From: a virus
Strand: one strand, 5' to 3'
DNA length: 47,625 bases
Virus record (IMG/VR): IMGVR_UViG_3300046466_000672
Location: 1 to 47,625 of that record
The translations under genes and the position numbers were made by a program. The notes under the pieces are model-generated. The model was not told the DNA's origin and did no database searches. It saw only the letters and a list, made by a program, of their open reading frames with translations. The first letter of the stretch is position 1. Each line of letters begins with the position of its first letter. This document shows, in pieces, positions 32,000 to 40,600 of this stretch.

Positions 32000-32550
32000 A
32001 AAGCGCAACATTACCAGACGGTTTTTTCCTAGGACAAGTCCCACCTAATTGGACTGAATATCTTCAAAATGGAACATGGAGTGATGCACATAACAATAGA
32101 GTAAAAGTTAGAATACCAGGAAAACATTCCAAAGGACCTGAAATTCTTGATAAGGATTTGCCATGGGCTATTGTATCTCAATCAACTTCTGCTGGAAATC
32201 GTAATGGAGCATCAACCGGACTATCAGGTGGTGAATGGGTTATAGGATTTTATCTTGATGAAGATGAGCAACTTCCAGTCATCATGCAGGTATTGGGAAA
32301 AAATGAAGTATCGGGGGCAAAGATAAAAGCATCAGAAAATGGCACGACACAATTCAGAGATACTTCTAGATTTTCTAGTTTCATTGCACCAGCAACAATG
32401 TTGAGTGGTGGACCAAAACCAAAAGCACCTGCTGTTCCATCCATAGAAGACATTAAGAAAGGAACACAGAGTCCACCACCACCTCCGGCACCAGAACCAC
32501 CTATTGTGGCACCAGCATTTGCACCAGTTAATCCCAACGACGTAGCATGA
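31996..32550 (+). CDS. gp5 N-terminal OB-fold-like protein without lysozyme
   Basis: A 184-residue protein. Residues 5-105 (FFLGQVPPNWTEYLQN, NNRVKVRIPGKHS, LPWAIVSQSTSAGN, GEWVIGFYLDEDEQLPVIMQ, VLGK) match the OB-fold domain at the start of gp5/VgrG spikes. The rest is a proline-rich tail (PPPPPAPEPPIVAPAFAP). No lysozyme catalytic segment and no beta-helix follow, so only the first third of T4 gp5 is present. It would plug the hub trimer. Confidence 0.72.
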   Translation: MKSATLPDGFFLGQVPPNWTEYLQNGTWSDAHNNRVKVRIPGKHSKGPEILDKDLPWAIVSQSTSAGNRNGASTGLSGGEWVIGFYLDEDEQLPVIMQVLGKNEVSGAKIKASENGTTQFRDTSRFSSFIAPATMLSGGPKPKAPAVPSIEDIKKGTQSPPPPPAPEPPIVAPAFAPVNPNDVA

Positions 32551-32569
32551 CTTTCATTACTACATGGAC

Positions 32570-32577
32570 TATAAATA
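32570..32577 (+). promoter_or_regulatory. T4-type late promoter TATAAATA
   Basis: TATAAATA is followed by AAGGAGG (32585-32591) and the ATG at 32603. It gives the large structural gene its own late start. Confidence 0.65.
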
Positions 32578-32602
32578 CGAGCATAAGGAGGTAAAATCAT
32601 AG

Positions 32603-35071
32603 ATGTCAATACCAACAGCAGATCAACAGGCAGTTGCACGAAAAGAAAAAATAGAAATATCCAATCCCAAAGAGTTGAGTCAAGAAGCACTTAGGAGTGT
32701 AAATGCAATTAATGCTCAAGTAGATGTTGTTAATAAGTTAATAAAAGATAATGAAGGAACTGCCTATGCTCAGTGGAGTGATGAACTAAAAGCAGAATAT
32801 AATAATGAACTCAACAAATTAGCAGAACTAGATGAAAAATTAAAAGAACTTGCATCCGATAATGATTCTGCTAATTGTTTGGCAAGAGAAACTATAGGCA
32901 AATCATGGAGTCTTCCAGAAGCTCCTGACTGCACAACATTCAGAAAGACTGAGGCATATCAAAAAGCACTTAGTCTTTTAAACTCCCCAGTAGATTTACC
33001 AGATCCATGTGGGAAAAGTGATCTATCCAAAATTAATACTGCATTATTAAAATTTTTCAATGATCTTAAAGCAATAAGAAAATTTGGAGACACCTATATT
33101 AATAGTTCATTTAATGAAATATACAGGGTTACAAATTTAGTTAGAAATACGGCATCAATAATTGGTGCTGTTATGAAGGGATTGATGCAAAATCTTCGCA
33201 ACTGGTTACTAGACAAAATTAGGACAGGAATTCAAGAACTGATTGATAATCTATTTCCGACTCTTGCCAAACAATTTAAGAATACAATAATTGGACAAAT
33301 TATTGACAACATTCTATGCATATTTAAAGATATAATAAAAAATCTTCGCAATCTCGTTGGAGATTTCTTATTTGAACTTATTGGTAAAGTTGTAAATGCT
33401 CCTCTTTGTGCGGTTCAACAATTTACAAATGGATTAATTAACAACGTTGTTGCCAAAGTAGATGAAGCACTGGGACCAATACTGGATAGCATTAGTGATC
33501 TTCTAGGTGGTGTTGGCAAAATTGCAGGATCAGCATTTGAGGCACTTGATTTTATTCTTGGATTTGAAGCATATCTTTGCCAAAAACCAAATTGCCCCGA
33601 AATTAAATCAACAGTATTAGGACCATGGGCAAACTCCCCCAACAAACCTTTTGGAGATGGGTTTGATAATTTTATTGACAATGCCGAAGAAGATTTCTCA
33701 GAGGAGGGAATACAAAAATATGTAAATGGTCTTTCTATTTTTGGTGGCACACTAGGAGACTTGGCAGATGCTCCTGCAACAGCATTCCCATGTGATACAA
33801 ATCCATTCCAATGTGGTCCGCCTAGTGTTGAAATTTTTGGTGGCGGTGGTATTGGTGCCGTTGGAAAGGCAGTTATTAATGATCTCGGACAAATTTATGG
33901 TATCAACATGGAAAATGGAGGTTCTGGATATTCAAAACCTCCATTTGTAAGTATTATTGACCCGTGTAATAATGGTAATTATGCTTCTGGATATGCAGTG
34001 ATTGATTATGAAACTGGACAAGTTATTGATATTCCAATAATTAATCATGGAAATGGATATCCAAATGCACCAACTGGTCGTGATGAATTTGGCAATTCGG
34101 TAGATTCAACATCGCCTGGTGTTGGAACTCCTGGTGGTATAACTCCCGGAACTCCTGGTGGTATAACTCCCGGAACTCCTGGTGGTATAACTCCTGGAAC
34201 TCCTGGTGGTATAACTCCTGAAACTCCTGGTGGTATAACTCCCGGTGATGGAACTCCCGGTGATGGAACTCCCGGTGATGGAACTCCCGGTGATGGAACT
34301 CCCGGAACTCCTGGTGGTATAACTCCTGGTGGTGGAGTTAATGATTATATTGTTTGTTTAGAAGGATTTGATATTATTTCAACAGGAATTGGATATTCTC
34401 AATTGGATAAAATGATAATTACACCAGATCTCCCCAATTTAGAGGCATCTGTGAGAATGACAGAGGCAGGTCAAATTATAAGTATAACCCTGGCAGAAAG
34501 AGTTTGTGGTCTCACTGATATTCCAACTATCCTAATAGAGAGTTTAACAGGAGAGGGTGCTAAGATTAAACCAAAATTCTCCTTTATCAAAATTACTGAT
34601 GATATTGAAGAAGAATTGCCACCACAAACAATTATTCCTATTGATAGAACAACTGCTAGCGATGAAAGTATTGCCGTTCTTGCACAAAGAAATGTTGTTC
34701 GTGTAATTGATTGTGTTGGTAATACACCTCCTATCGTTGGATATGTTAATGGTAGACCATATTCTGGTCCGTTCCATGTTCATCCATCTACTGGTGTGAA
34801 GATGGTTGGTGCCTTCCACATTTCGGGATATCATGATACAATTTATGATACTGCTCAAGAGAGCTTAAATAGAACGAAACCATCTGCTCAATATTCCAGC
34901 ACATCTACGCCTACATCCACACCATCAACCCCCGCATCATCAACTCCTGCTCCGAGACCCACTCCAAGTCCTTCTCCTGCACCATCTCCTGCTCCGAGAC
35001 CCACCCCAAGTCCTTCTCCCTCTCCCTCTCCACCACCCTCCGGAGGAGGTGGATATGGTGGTGGATATTAA
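32603..35071 (+). CDS. Large structural protein with Pro/Gly repeats
   Basis: An 822-residue protein of unknown family. Residues 1-110 are helical and charged, and about 150-320 include long amphipathic helices (RNWLLDKIRTGIQELIDNLF). Residues about 405-500 and 580-690 are Gly-rich beta segments with a repeated style (ENGGSGYSKPPFVSIIDPCN; GNGYPNAPTG). Between them residues about 508-577 are repeats of GTPGGITP and GDGTP. Near residue 720 NGRPYSGPFHVHPSTGVKMV resembles a motif seen in cyanophage structural proteins. The end is a Pro/Ser/Thr-rich stalk finishing GGGGYGGGY. It is probably a baseplate or tail-tip component, judging from neighbours. Confidence 0.65.
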   Translation: MSIPTADQQAVARKEKIEISNPKELSQEALRSVNAINAQVDVVNKLIKDNEGTAYAQWSDELKAEYNNELNKLAELDEKLKELASDNDSANCLARETIGKSWSLPEAPDCTTFRKTEAYQKALSLLNSPVDLPDPCGKSDLSKINTALLKFFNDLKAIRKFGDTYINSSFNEIYRVTNLVRNTASIIGAVMKGLMQNLRNWLLDKIRTGIQELIDNLFPTLAKQFKNTIIGQIIDNILCIFKDIIKNLRNLVGDFLFELIGKVVNAPLCAVQQFTNGLINNVVAKVDEALGPILDSISDLLGGVGKIAGSAFEALDFILGFEAYLCQKPNCPEIKSTVLGPWANSPNKPFGDGFDNFIDNAEEDFSEEGIQKYVNGLSIFGGTLGDLADAPATAFPCDTNPFQCGPPSVEIFGGGGIGAVGKAVINDLGQIYGINMENGGSGYSKPPFVSIIDPCNNGNYASGYAVIDYETGQVIDIPIINHGNGYPNAPTGRDEFGNSVDSTSPGVGTPGGITPGTPGGITPGTPGGITPGTPGGITPETPGGITPGDGTPGDGTPGDGTPGDGTPGTPGGITPGGGVNDYIVCLEGFDIISTGIGYSQLDKMIITPDLPNLEASVRMTEAGQIISITLAERVCGLTDIPTILIESLTGEGAKIKPKFSFIKITDDIEEELPPQTIIPIDRTTASDESIAVLAQRNVVRVIDCVGNTPPIVGYVNGRPYSGPFHVHPSTGVKMVGAFHISGYHDTIYDTAQESLNRTKPSAQYSSTSTPTSTPSTPASSTPAPRPTPSPSPAPSPAPRPTPSPSPSPSPPPSGGGGYGGGY
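34124..34335 (+). repeat. Tandem coding repeats GTPGGITP (24 bp) and GDGTP (15 bp)
   Basis: About five copies of a 24-bp unit (GTPGGITP, one with E in place of G) are followed by four copies of a 15-bp unit (GDGTP) and a final GTPGGITPGGG. DNA identity among copies is very high, with C/T changes only. It probably forms a flexible extended linker that can change length by slippage. Confidence 0.85.
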
Positions 35072-35083
35072 ATATAAAACATT

Positions 35084-35674
35084 ATGACATTTATCCCAGA
35101 AACTTTAATTACAGATAATCCTCATGGAGTATTATGCTTCGGTCCCATAGCACCAGAGGATAAGGATGATAATACTGCAATGCTTTTGTCCTTAGATGGG
35201 GGGCATACTATTTTATGTAACAAAAATGGAAATAAAGCAGAAATTAATCCAGGAAAATCTGAAGAACTTTGTGGAACTGAATTGGTAAAAGGTGATCAAC
35301 AAGAGGCATCAGAAGAAGCAATTGCAAAAATTATTACTGCGAGAAATGGCGACATCTGCATCATTGCCGAAAATGGAAACATCAAATTGAAGGCAAAAAA
35401 CATATACGCAGAGTGTACGGGTGCTGATAATGATGGGTCATTTTTGTTAAAAGCAAATGATCACATTAGCATGATTGCTGGTGAACAAATGACTATGGGA
35501 GGATCAAAAATATGCATGGTTTCATCTGATGCCATTACTTTGAATGCACAAGGAGTTATTAATCAGATTTGTGCTGATGTGGTAAAATCATCTCCTGTTA
35601 ATGTGGTTTCAAAAATATTAAAGGGAGATGTTCTTGGTGCGTTTATAGATACAGTTAGAAAAACTTGTGGATAA
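35084..35674 (+). CDS. Spike beta-helix protein, gp5 C-terminal/VgrG-like
   Basis: A 196-residue protein. From residue about 85 it has short, regularly spaced beta-strand repeats, such as NGDICIIAENGNIKLKAKNI, GSFLLKANDHISMIAGEQMT, GGSKICMVSSDAITLNAQG. This style is typical of the triple-stranded beta-helix at the C-terminus of gp5 and VgrG spikes. It lacks OB and lysozyme parts. A role as the separate membrane-piercing needle below the OB-domain protein at 31996 is inferred from sequence style and position. Confidence 0.6.
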   Translation: MTFIPETLITDNPHGVLCFGPIAPEDKDDNTAMLLSLDGGHTILCNKNGNKAEINPGKSEELCGTELVKGDQQEASEEAIAKIITARNGDICIIAENGNIKLKAKNIYAECTGADNDGSFLLKANDHISMIAGEQMTMGGSKICMVSSDAITLNAQGVINQICADVVKSSPVNVVSKILKGDVLGAFIDTVRKTCG

Positions 35675-35683
35675 GGAGTAGAA

Positions 35684-36493
35684 ATGGCATACGATTATCT
35701 AGAAGCAAATCATATAGATGTTTTCAACTCTTTTGTGGGTGGAGGTCTTGTATTTCCAAAAGGACTTACAGAACCCGGTGGAGGTGTTCTATCGGCATAT
35801 AAGGGACACTTTGGACAAGGATCTAGTACAATTCCTTATAGTGCATCATTAGTTTCTGGACCTTCTGGTGGTCCTATTCCTACTCCATTATCATGGAACT
35901 TTTTGGGTCTTGGTGCTGAAATAGGGGTGAGAAATTTAGTTGGTGTAGATGTAAAGATTGGTTCTGATATATCACTAGGTGCAATCTCGGCAAGATATAG
36001 TGCAATCTTTAATAAAATAACCGGAAAAGAAGTAACTGTAGCTCCGGCAGATACTTCTGTGACACCGAAAGAAACACATACATCTGCTCTTGGAAATTTA
36101 TTTGGAAACTGGTTCGTTGATGGCGTTCCTTTTAAAAGTATAATAGGTCACATTGCCCATTCAGATGGAAGATTAAAAGATAATATTGAACCTATTTCTA
36201 GTTCCACATCTTTGACAAAGGTGCTACAATTAAATCCTGTATATTATAAATGGAGAAAAGATATTGTCCCATCTTCTTTTTTGAAAGCTTATGGAGAGGG
36301 AAGACAAATTGGTTTAATTGCACAAGAAGTTGAAGACATCATTCCCGAAGTTATAAAAGACGGAACACTTTATGATAAACAATGGAAGGGTATTAACTAC
36401 TCTAAACTCACTGCTATGTTGATTGGAGCAGTCAAAGAACAACAAGAACAAATTGAAGAACTAAAAACTAGAATTACTGAATTAGAATCATGA
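35684..36493 (+). CDS. Structural protein with C-terminal S74 chaperone domain
   Basis: A 269-residue protein. The first about 155 residues are Gly-rich beta structure. From S160 it has the S74 intramolecular chaperone: SDGRLKDNIEPI, LNPVYYKW, GLIAQEVEDIIPEV, NYSKLTAMLIGAVKEQQEQI and a coiled-coil end. These domains trimerise tail spikes and fibres, then cut themselves off before the conserved Ser with a Ser/Lys pair. If so, the mature protein is about 159 residues. It follows the spike gene after nine bases and overlaps the next gene by four. Confidence 0.85.
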   Translation: MAYDYLEANHIDVFNSFVGGGLVFPKGLTEPGGGVLSAYKGHFGQGSSTIPYSASLVSGPSGGPIPTPLSWNFLGLGAEIGVRNLVGVDVKIGSDISLGAISARYSAIFNKITGKEVTVAPADTSVTPKETHTSALGNLFGNWFVDGVPFKSIIGHIAHSDGRLKDNIEPISSSTSLTKVLQLNPVYYKWRKDIVPSSFLKAYGEGRQIGLIAQEVEDIIPEVIKDGTLYDKQWKGINYSKLTAMLIGAVKEQQEQIEELKTRITELES

Positions 36494-37413
36494 ATGAAAA
36501 TTTAACAAATAGGGCTCTTGAAGTTTTAAATAGGGACCAGGATCAATTAAAAGGTGTATATGAAAATCAATCGGAATATACTGCTCCCGAGAAAATAGAA
36601 AAAATAACTGTCACAGAAAACTCCGATGGAACTTGGAGTCAAAATAAAGAAATTGTTGATAGTGGATTAAAAGATGGTGGAGTGATTGGTGTAAGAGAGG
36701 CAGAAATTGAAGAGGAAGCAGAAGTATTGCAAGAATTTTGTGCCGATGTAGACAATAAAATTATTGGCATTTTAACTCAAATTGATGATAAGAAAAGAGA
36801 AATTGTTACTCTATCACTCACAGCAGGAATTTCAACTGGAACAGTAGATAGTCCGCTTAATTTTTGTAATTCATCGGCAGGTATTGGTCTTACATTATTT
36901 AATATAAGAGAAGAGACGGAGACCGTTCACATATACACCAAGATGGCAGGTCCTAATGTTGATTATGGAACACAAAATCCATTTGAACCTGATACTACTA
37001 TTTCATTAAGTGGAATAACAACACATTATGCAGGATTTGGATACGAAAATGATGCAGAACCATTAATTTATAAAAATAGTGCCGGATCTGTGACCGGACT
37101 AAAAACAGATGGAAGTGGACCAGTTATTTCAACAAGTGGCAGACTTGATTTATCTGGAACCGGAACACCTATTAGTGGTTCTTTGACATGTTCTCAAATA
37201 AAAACTCAAATCGATTCCTTATATGATGATATTATTGTGCTCCGAAATGAAATAGGAACACTTCGAGGTAATCTTAATACTATAAAGGATAAAAAATCCG
37301 AGAAAGAACTACAAAATTGGGGATGCAAAAATACTAAGTTTGAGGTTGATGCTAGAGCAACTTCCGAATCAGCTACAATAGATGCAATAACTGGACTATC
37401 AACAGCTATATAA
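36490..37413 (+). CDS. Phage structural protein, unknown family
   Basis: A 307-residue protein with three parts: a charged helical N-terminus (about 1-115), a beta-rich middle (ISLSGITTHYAGFGYENDAE) and a helical C-terminus (IKTQIDSLYDDIIVLRNEIG). The helix-beta-helix layout resembles a fibre attachment or whisker-like trimer. It overlaps the S74 gene and is part of the same late unit. No family recognised. Confidence 0.65.
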   Translation: MNENLTNRALEVLNRDQDQLKGVYENQSEYTAPEKIEKITVTENSDGTWSQNKEIVDSGLKDGGVIGVREAEIEEEAEVLQEFCADVDNKIIGILTQIDDKKREIVTLSLTAGISTGTVDSPLNFCNSSAGIGLTLFNIREETETVHIYTKMAGPNVDYGTQNPFEPDTTISLSGITTHYAGFGYENDAEPLIYKNSAGSVTGLKTDGSGPVISTSGRLDLSGTGTPISGSLTCSQIKTQIDSLYDDIIVLRNEIGTLRGNLNTIKDKKSEKELQNWGCKNTKFEVDARATSESATIDAITGLSTAI

Positions 37414-37435
37414 TGCCAGATATGGATGTATTCAT

Positions 37436-37654
37436 ATGGGGACTGAAAATGTCAGCAACATTTTAATTGATGTTTGCAAAAGAACCGTCATTGTGCTCGG
37501 TAATGAAGGCGACACAAGATTAGTAGAATGTGAAACCGTAAATGAGTTTATGAACGTTCTAAAAATTATTGAAAAACATATTGATCCGGAAATGGTGTTG
37601 TATGCCAAACCTTTAGTACTTAAGAGAAAAAAATCAATTAATAAAGGTAACTAA
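37436..37654 (+). CDS. Small hypothetical protein
   Basis: A 72-residue protein with a compact alpha/beta look (NILIDVCKRTVIVLGNEGDT, then VNEFMNVLKIIEKHIDPEM) and a basic end. The ATG at 37436 is the only in-frame Met near the start. ATG triplets at 37413, 37422 and 37426 are in other frames, and one opens a 17-codon frame that overlaps the start. No family recognised. Confidence 0.6.
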   Translation: MGTENVSNILIDVCKRTVIVLGNEGDTRLVECETVNEFMNVLKIIEKHIDPEMVLYAKPLVLKRKKSINKGN

Positions 37655-37657
37655 ATA
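37651..37657 (+). promoter_or_regulatory. T4-type late promoter CTAAATA for the long fibre gene
   Basis: CTAAATA overlaps the end of the preceding small gene, 34 bases before the ATG at 37692. Confidence 0.55.
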
Positions 37658-37691
37658 GAATATAGAAATATTTCAGCAGTAAAATAATCCC

Positions 37692-40600
37692 ATGCCTCTG
37701 AATAAACTAGATAATTTCATCAAGAATACTGAAGGTCGAATCTTATATGTAAGTCCATCGGATTTGGATGCAACTGATAGTATTAATAACCAGGGCAATT
37801 CCCTTGCTCAACCATTCAAAACTCTTCAGAGAGCACTCTTAGAGTCGGCAAGATTTTCTTATGTGCAAGGAAATAGTAATGATTTGGTAGAGAAGACCAC
37901 TATTCTTCTCATGCCCGGAATTCATGAAGTTGATAATAGACCTGGATTTGCAGTAAAAAATGATGGCGGAGTTGCAAAAGTAATTTCTCCTGGTGGTGGA
38001 GAAACTGCGGCATCGGATACTTTAAATTTACAACTTGATTCTAATTTTGATATTAACCAAGAAGATAATATTCTTTATAAGTTCAATAGTGTCAATGGTG
38101 GTATTATTATCCCCAGAGGAACATCCGTTGTTGGTCTTGACTTAAGAAAGACCAAAGTTCGTCCAAAATATGTTCCCAATCCTACAGATTTAGCAGTTGC
38201 TGATTCGGCAATCTTTAGAATTACTGGCACATGTTATTTTTGGCAGTTCTCCTTCTTTGATGGAGATGATGCAGGTGTAGTATATACCGACCCCGTTGAT
38301 TTCTCAGTAGATAATAGGTCTAAACCAACATTCTCACACCACAAACTTACTTGTTTTGAGTATGCCGATGGTGTTAATAATGTCAGTGGTTATGATCTCA
38401 CTGACCTTGACATGTATTATGCAAAACTTGGTAATGCATATAATCAGGCATCGGGTAGAATTATTGACCAAAAATATCCTGCCAACCCACAAGGATTTGA
38501 GAAGCAAAGACCGGAATGGGAAATTGTTGGTGCTTTTGCATCTGACCCACTAGAGGTTAGTGCCATTGTATCTGGTTCGGGTGGAACTCCTACGAGTGTG
38601 GTTACTGTAACCACGGCAACCGATCATAAATTGCAGGCAGGAACTCCAATAAAAATTAAAGGAGTTGTTCCTGACGACTACAATATTTCAACGAAAGTTC
38701 AGAGTGTTTCTACAAGTAATCCAAAAGTATTCACATATTTACTTCCAGATTTTAGAAAGAATTTAGAGACACCTGGTAATACATCAAGTGCCACTGTAAC
38801 GATTGAAACTGATACTGTAACTGGTGCATCACCATACATCTTTAATATCTCTCTGCGTTCTGTTTTTGGTATGAACGGAATGAAAGCTGATGGTGCTAAG
38901 GCATCCGGTTTCCGTTCGATGGTTGTGGCTCAATTTACTGGAGTCAGTCTCCAAAAAGATGATCGTGCCTTTGTAAAGTATAGCAAGTCAAATAGAACAT
39001 ATGAAGGCATTGGTATTGGTAAAGTAACTGGATCTGCATTATCCACACAATCATCATCTACCAACGCCAGCACTGTTTATCATTTAGATTCAGGTGCCGT
39101 CTACAGAAAAGACTGGGAGACCGCACACATTTCAATGATAAATGATGCAATCCTTCAGATTGTTTCTGTCTTTGCTATTGGATATAACCAACATTTCTTT
39201 GCCGATACTGGTGGTGATGCATCTATCACCAACTCAAACTCAAACTTTGGACAACTAGCTCTTATATCTGCAGGATTCAAGAAAGAGGCATTTGCAAAAG
39301 ACAATAAAGGATTTATTACTAATATCATTGCTCCTAGAGCAATTACGAGTTCAGAGGAGAATATTGACTGGCAAACAATTGATGTTGGTGTCACAACTTC
39401 TGTTGCAAATAACAAAAGACTATATCTCTTTGGTTTCACAGAAGCAGACATCAAACCATCAATTCTCACTCAAGGTTTTAGAGTTGGTGCAAAAGTAGGA
39501 GATGTATTAAGTGTAGACTTCAGTGCCGTCACAGGTTATGGTATAAGTGAAGCAAACATTTTGATGAGTGATGAGGAAACAAGTAGTGTTAAAGAATATA
39601 GAGTAGTATCAGGTCCAACATCAAATCAGTTTGCGATTGGTGCTCATAATTTATCAACGGGCGAGAAAATTATCATCAAGAGTGATGATGCCGACTTACC
39701 AGAAAACCTTACTCCAGAAAGAACTTACTATGTAATTGATAGTGGAGATAATAATAATATTAAGTTAGCATCTTCCTATGCAGCATCTATTAATGGAACT
39801 CCAATTACTGTTTATGGCGGAACAAACCTTGTAATTTTGAGTAGAGTATCTGATAAAGATGCAGGAGACATTGGTCATCCGGTTCAGTATGACTCTACAC
39901 AAGGTCAATGGTATATTAATACCAATGCAGGCAGTGACATTTATAATGCTCTAACTCAAGTTGGTGTTCAAACTAACAATGGTTTAGATACAAGAACCGA
40001 AGTTTCATTCTTAAAGAGAACATCAGATACTAGAAGTCTTGATGAAAAGATTTACAAACTTAGAGTTGTAATTCCAAAAGAAGTTTCTAATGGAAAGAAT
40101 CCAGAAAGTGGATTCATTCTTCAAGAATCTAGCACAACTGGATTAAGAACTGATGCCGATGCATCTCTTTCATCCATTACAATAGATGATTATGACTTCA
40201 ACAAAAATTCAAGATTCATTGGTAGTTGCACATTCTCTGGCGGAACAGTAACTGTTAGATCTGAATTGCCACACAATGTATCTGTTGGTGATGTAATCAT
40301 TACCAAGAATATACAAGATACATCCAATACTGTTGGCACTGCTAATAGTGGATACAACGGAACATTTACCGTTGTATCAATTCCTAATGATATGGAGTTC
40401 ACCTATGAAACAGGTGCGTCTCTTGGACCTGCATTGACAAATGATTTAACCAATAGAACAACATCTCTGCCGAGATATGAGGTAAATGATTTACAGAATA
40501 AACTTTTTGTTTATAGAAATGAAATTATTACTGACTATATTCAAGATGTTCAGGATGGAATCTATCATCTGTATGCATTAAATGCAAACCTTAGTGTTCC

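Noticed and set aside
31996-32550. Full gp5 tail lysozyme
   Set aside because: Only an OB-like part and a proline-rich tail are present; no lysozyme catalytic region is visible.
34124-34335. Collagen triple helix
   Set aside because: The units GTPGGITP (8 residues) and GDGTP (5 residues) break the strict Gly-x-y period of three.
37413-37466. 17-codon frame starting at the end of the 36490 gene
   Set aside because: Very short, no ribosome site, and overlaps the better-supported gene at 37436.
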